Source: Cardinalis cardinalis
Lineage: Eukaryota > Chordata > Aves > Passeriformes > Cardinalidae
DNA length: 64,000 nt
NCBI GenBank assembly: GCA_014549065.1
Contig: JACDOX010000170.1
Span: 534,639 to 598,638, forward strand
Direction: 5' to 3'
Positions 62,301-64,000 of the stretch are shown one piece after another (the first letter of the stretch is position 1; every line of letters begins with the position of its first letter). The notes beneath the pieces were generated by a model. It was not told the DNA's origin. It did not search any database and saw nothing but the letters and a program-made list of their open reading frames with translations. Position numbers and translations under genes: made by a program.

Positions 62301-64000
62301 ACCGAGCCTCAGAAACCCCTTCCACCTCTCACCAGTGGTGACCAGCTGTTCCAATTCACTCATCACTTGTCCCTCTCCCAACACCGAGTACAAAGGCCTC
62401 TGTTATAATTCATGNCAGATTAACTGGGAGTCTGGGCAGAGATTTATCCCCTGACTTCAGCAATGCCAATAAGTGTTGTGGGCCAGGAACATGTTTTTGT
62501 GACTTGCATAAGCCCAGCCTGCCTTAGGCTTACATCTGAAGTTGTGATACAGAAACCATATGAAACATGGCTTTATTTTTCCCTAAAGTTACCTTAAATA
62601 AATTATTTATGAATTTTTTGAATACTAGTAAGTGAAAAATTTTGGACTCTTGTCCCAGCTGGCCCACAAAACCCCTCATTCTCTAAGTCTTTTTTTAGGG
62701 AATGGAAAACAAAATACAGAGAAAATTCTTACTTTGGTCACTCGTTTTGTTCACAGGTTTTATGTAGAAAACTACTTTCTTGACAAGTATGTCCGTTATA
62801 ACCTCACAGTCTACCCAGTGGTGATAGCAGCTCTGACTGGCAGCGTGTGCAGGAGCGGCTCGTTTTCATCCACACTGACCAACGATGTTTTTATAGGTGA
62901 ATCTTCCCAACTCCGGTAAAAGAAGGCCTGTAAACACTTAACATCTTCCTCTGTATTGAGGGCAGAGAGACTTGCCACTTGAAAAGCCTTATTTGTTCAA
63001 AGCTGAACTAGGGACATATTTGAAGGTATTTGTTTTGCTAAGGAAAGGGCAGAGCAGAAATCGTTGCCCATGAGCCTCAGGGCTGAACCCAAAGCTTGTG
63101 TTGTCTCAAGTTCACTTCCCAGTGCAATATGTTTGTCCTGCAGTCCTCCATCACCCACTTGGCTCCTCCAGCAGCTCCATCTGATGTAGGGCAGGAAAGG
63201 AAAAGCAGGGCTGGAATGAAGGCTGTGGACTTCCATTTGCCCTGTATTGTTGGGCATATTGGAGCAGTGTATGAGCTTCTGACCCACAGAGGGCTTCACA
63301 TGCTCCTCTCCTGTGCAGAGCCCAGGCTAGCCTTAACAAGTTTTCCTGGGATTATCTGGTTGCTGCCAGCCACTGTACCAGAGTTGAGTGTAGTCATCCG
63401 TAGTAAATGGGCTTAAGCTGTCCAAATTCTGTACAATCACAGTCTGGCAGAAGCTGTACCATTATGAGCAGTTTTGTGCTGGCATGAAAGGCACTGAGCT
63501 GTGTGAACTCTGAATCTTGCTGAAATGGTTTGAGATGCCTATTCCCACCATGGGGTCAGCAGAAGGGAGCATGTTCCCACCCTTCAGCCTTCCCAGTGCC
63601 ACATACCAGTGGCCAAAGCTAAATTCTGGACTGGAACCACCATTGGAGCTGCTCCAGAACAGTTCCCTTTGCTCTAAGTGCAGCTGGAGCCTGGCCATGT
63701 CTGAAAGCACCCNGCAGACTTGGCAAAGCTTGCCTGCCACAGCCATGGGAGCCCTGGAGGTTGGAGGTCTCCTGATGGTTGTGGCCACCAGGAATGTGGA
63801 GGTGTGCATGGTCTCTGGCAGGCAGCTCTGCTCCTGCAGTAGGTATTTCTTACCAGCAAAGCTTCATTCTTAGTGGTTCAGCTGGTTTGGCTGGTAGGAC
63901 GAGAATGTGCTTTTCCCAAACCAGTACATGTTTCTTTATATAGTTCAACTATTCTTGGAGTATTTTGTTAATGTAATGTATTTTAACTCCTGTGTCCAGG
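59336..64000 (+). CDS. TspO/MBR-like multi-pass membrane protein, partial
   Basis: Six coding exons chain in phase with GT-AG junctions: 59330-59441 (ATG 59336), 60052-60196, 60870-60983, 61576-61720, 62130-62278 and 62757-62896. They make 799 coding bases, 266 residues plus one base. A seventh exon probably starts at 64000, so the C-terminus is off-window. Residues 9-25 form a signal anchor, followed by an N-glycosylation motif (NAT, 29-31). Residues 53-67 are FTPAGWTFLIWNVIY, then WQLAWLLY, matching the signature of TspO/MBR (tryptophan-rich sensory) proteins. Later hydrophobic segments lie at about 104-118, 124-144, 171-196, 208-223 and 237-248, with many Trp in or beside membranes. Ordinary TSPO has about 170 residues and five helices; this is larger, like the long bacterial and invertebrate relatives. 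Function (ligand, lipid or porphyrin binding) is unknown. The next gene rightwards should be PELI1. Codon 68 (60145-60147...) contains one N. Confidence 0.85.
61225..61252 (+). other. zero-length exon (ratchet) motif in intron
   Basis: TACATTTTTACCTCCACAG|GTAAGACAGG puts a full polypyrimidine tract and acceptor directly against a strong donor at 61244|61245, inside the 592-bp intron between coding exons three and four of the TspO-like gene. This is the form of a recursive-splicing site, but such sites are known from very long introns, so it may be coincidental. Confidence 0.3.
63976..63999 (+). other. splice acceptor at window edge
   Basis: TGTATTTTAACTCCTGTGTCCAG followed by the final G (64000) is a good branch, pyrimidine and AG layout. 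The preceding coding exon ends in phase 1 (ATAG|GTGAAT, 62896), so the next exon must supply two bases first. It is the only good acceptor I see after that donor, but the exon itself lies outside the window. Confidence 0.45.

Noticed and set aside
63096..63873. Plus-strand ORFs of 106 and 118 codons near the right edge
   Set aside because: They lie in the last intron visible of the TspO-like gene, have no phase-1 acceptor at their start, and show no membrane or family features.

Overview
The window is nuclear DNA from a bird, probably a songbird-type genome. The signs are several truncated copies of CR1 (chicken repeat 1, the main avian LINE), solitary LTRs of avian endogenous-retrovirus type, GC-rich CpG-island promoters in an otherwise AT-rich background, and genes split by canonical GT-AG introns. 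About 70 isolated single N characters look like unresolved consensus calls, not scaffold gaps. There are no bacterial operons, CRISPR arrays, rRNA genes or recognisable tRNA genes.

Left edge (1-1.3 kb): a CpG island holds a well-formed minus-strand first-exon boundary (891). Gene order known from other amniotes (AFTPH - LGALSL - PELI1) makes AFTPH the best guess; only this exon would lie in the window. From 1.4 to 21 kb the DNA is mostly non-coding. It carries CR1 copies (1.46-1.75, 4.9-5.9 and 13.9-14.4 kb), a solitary LTR (about 11.92-12.51 kb), a short LTR-end fragment (17.37 kb), a 51-bp tandem duplication (8.6 kb), T/G-rich low-complexity tracts and one clean small hairpin (19.05 kb). 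Two open frames at 2.3-2.7 and 3.96-4.2 kb are unassigned.

Centre (21.6-32.1 kb): a complete minus-strand LGALSL (galectin-related protein) gene. It has five coding exons encoding 171 residues, a CpG-island promoter with a YY1-type motif overlapping the start codon, and an AT-rich 3' region of up to 5.5 kb with at least two plausible polyadenylation sites. Residue 105 is tryptophan, at the site of the canonical galectin sugar-stacking residue, where mammalian LGALSL as I recall it has arginine.

From 32 to 55 kb I see no convincing gene. There are CR1 and MIR-like remnants, G/A-rich microsatellite, and a candidate second solitary LTR (51.77-52.41 kb) with TG...CA ends and AATT flanks.

Right end (59.3-64.0 kb): the most interesting locus. 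A plus-strand gene has six in-phase coding exons (266 codons visible) encoding a multi-pass membrane protein. Its second exon carries the FTPAG...IW...IY signature of TspO/MBR-type (tryptophan-rich sensory) proteins. It continues past the edge; the last 16 bases look like the acceptor of the next exon. It lies between LGALSL and the expected position of PELI1, and I know of no mammalian gene of this kind there.

The genes are separate transcription units and do not form a pathway. The gene names for the left-edge exon and for the off-window neighbour PELI1 rest on remembered gene order, not on sequence in this window.
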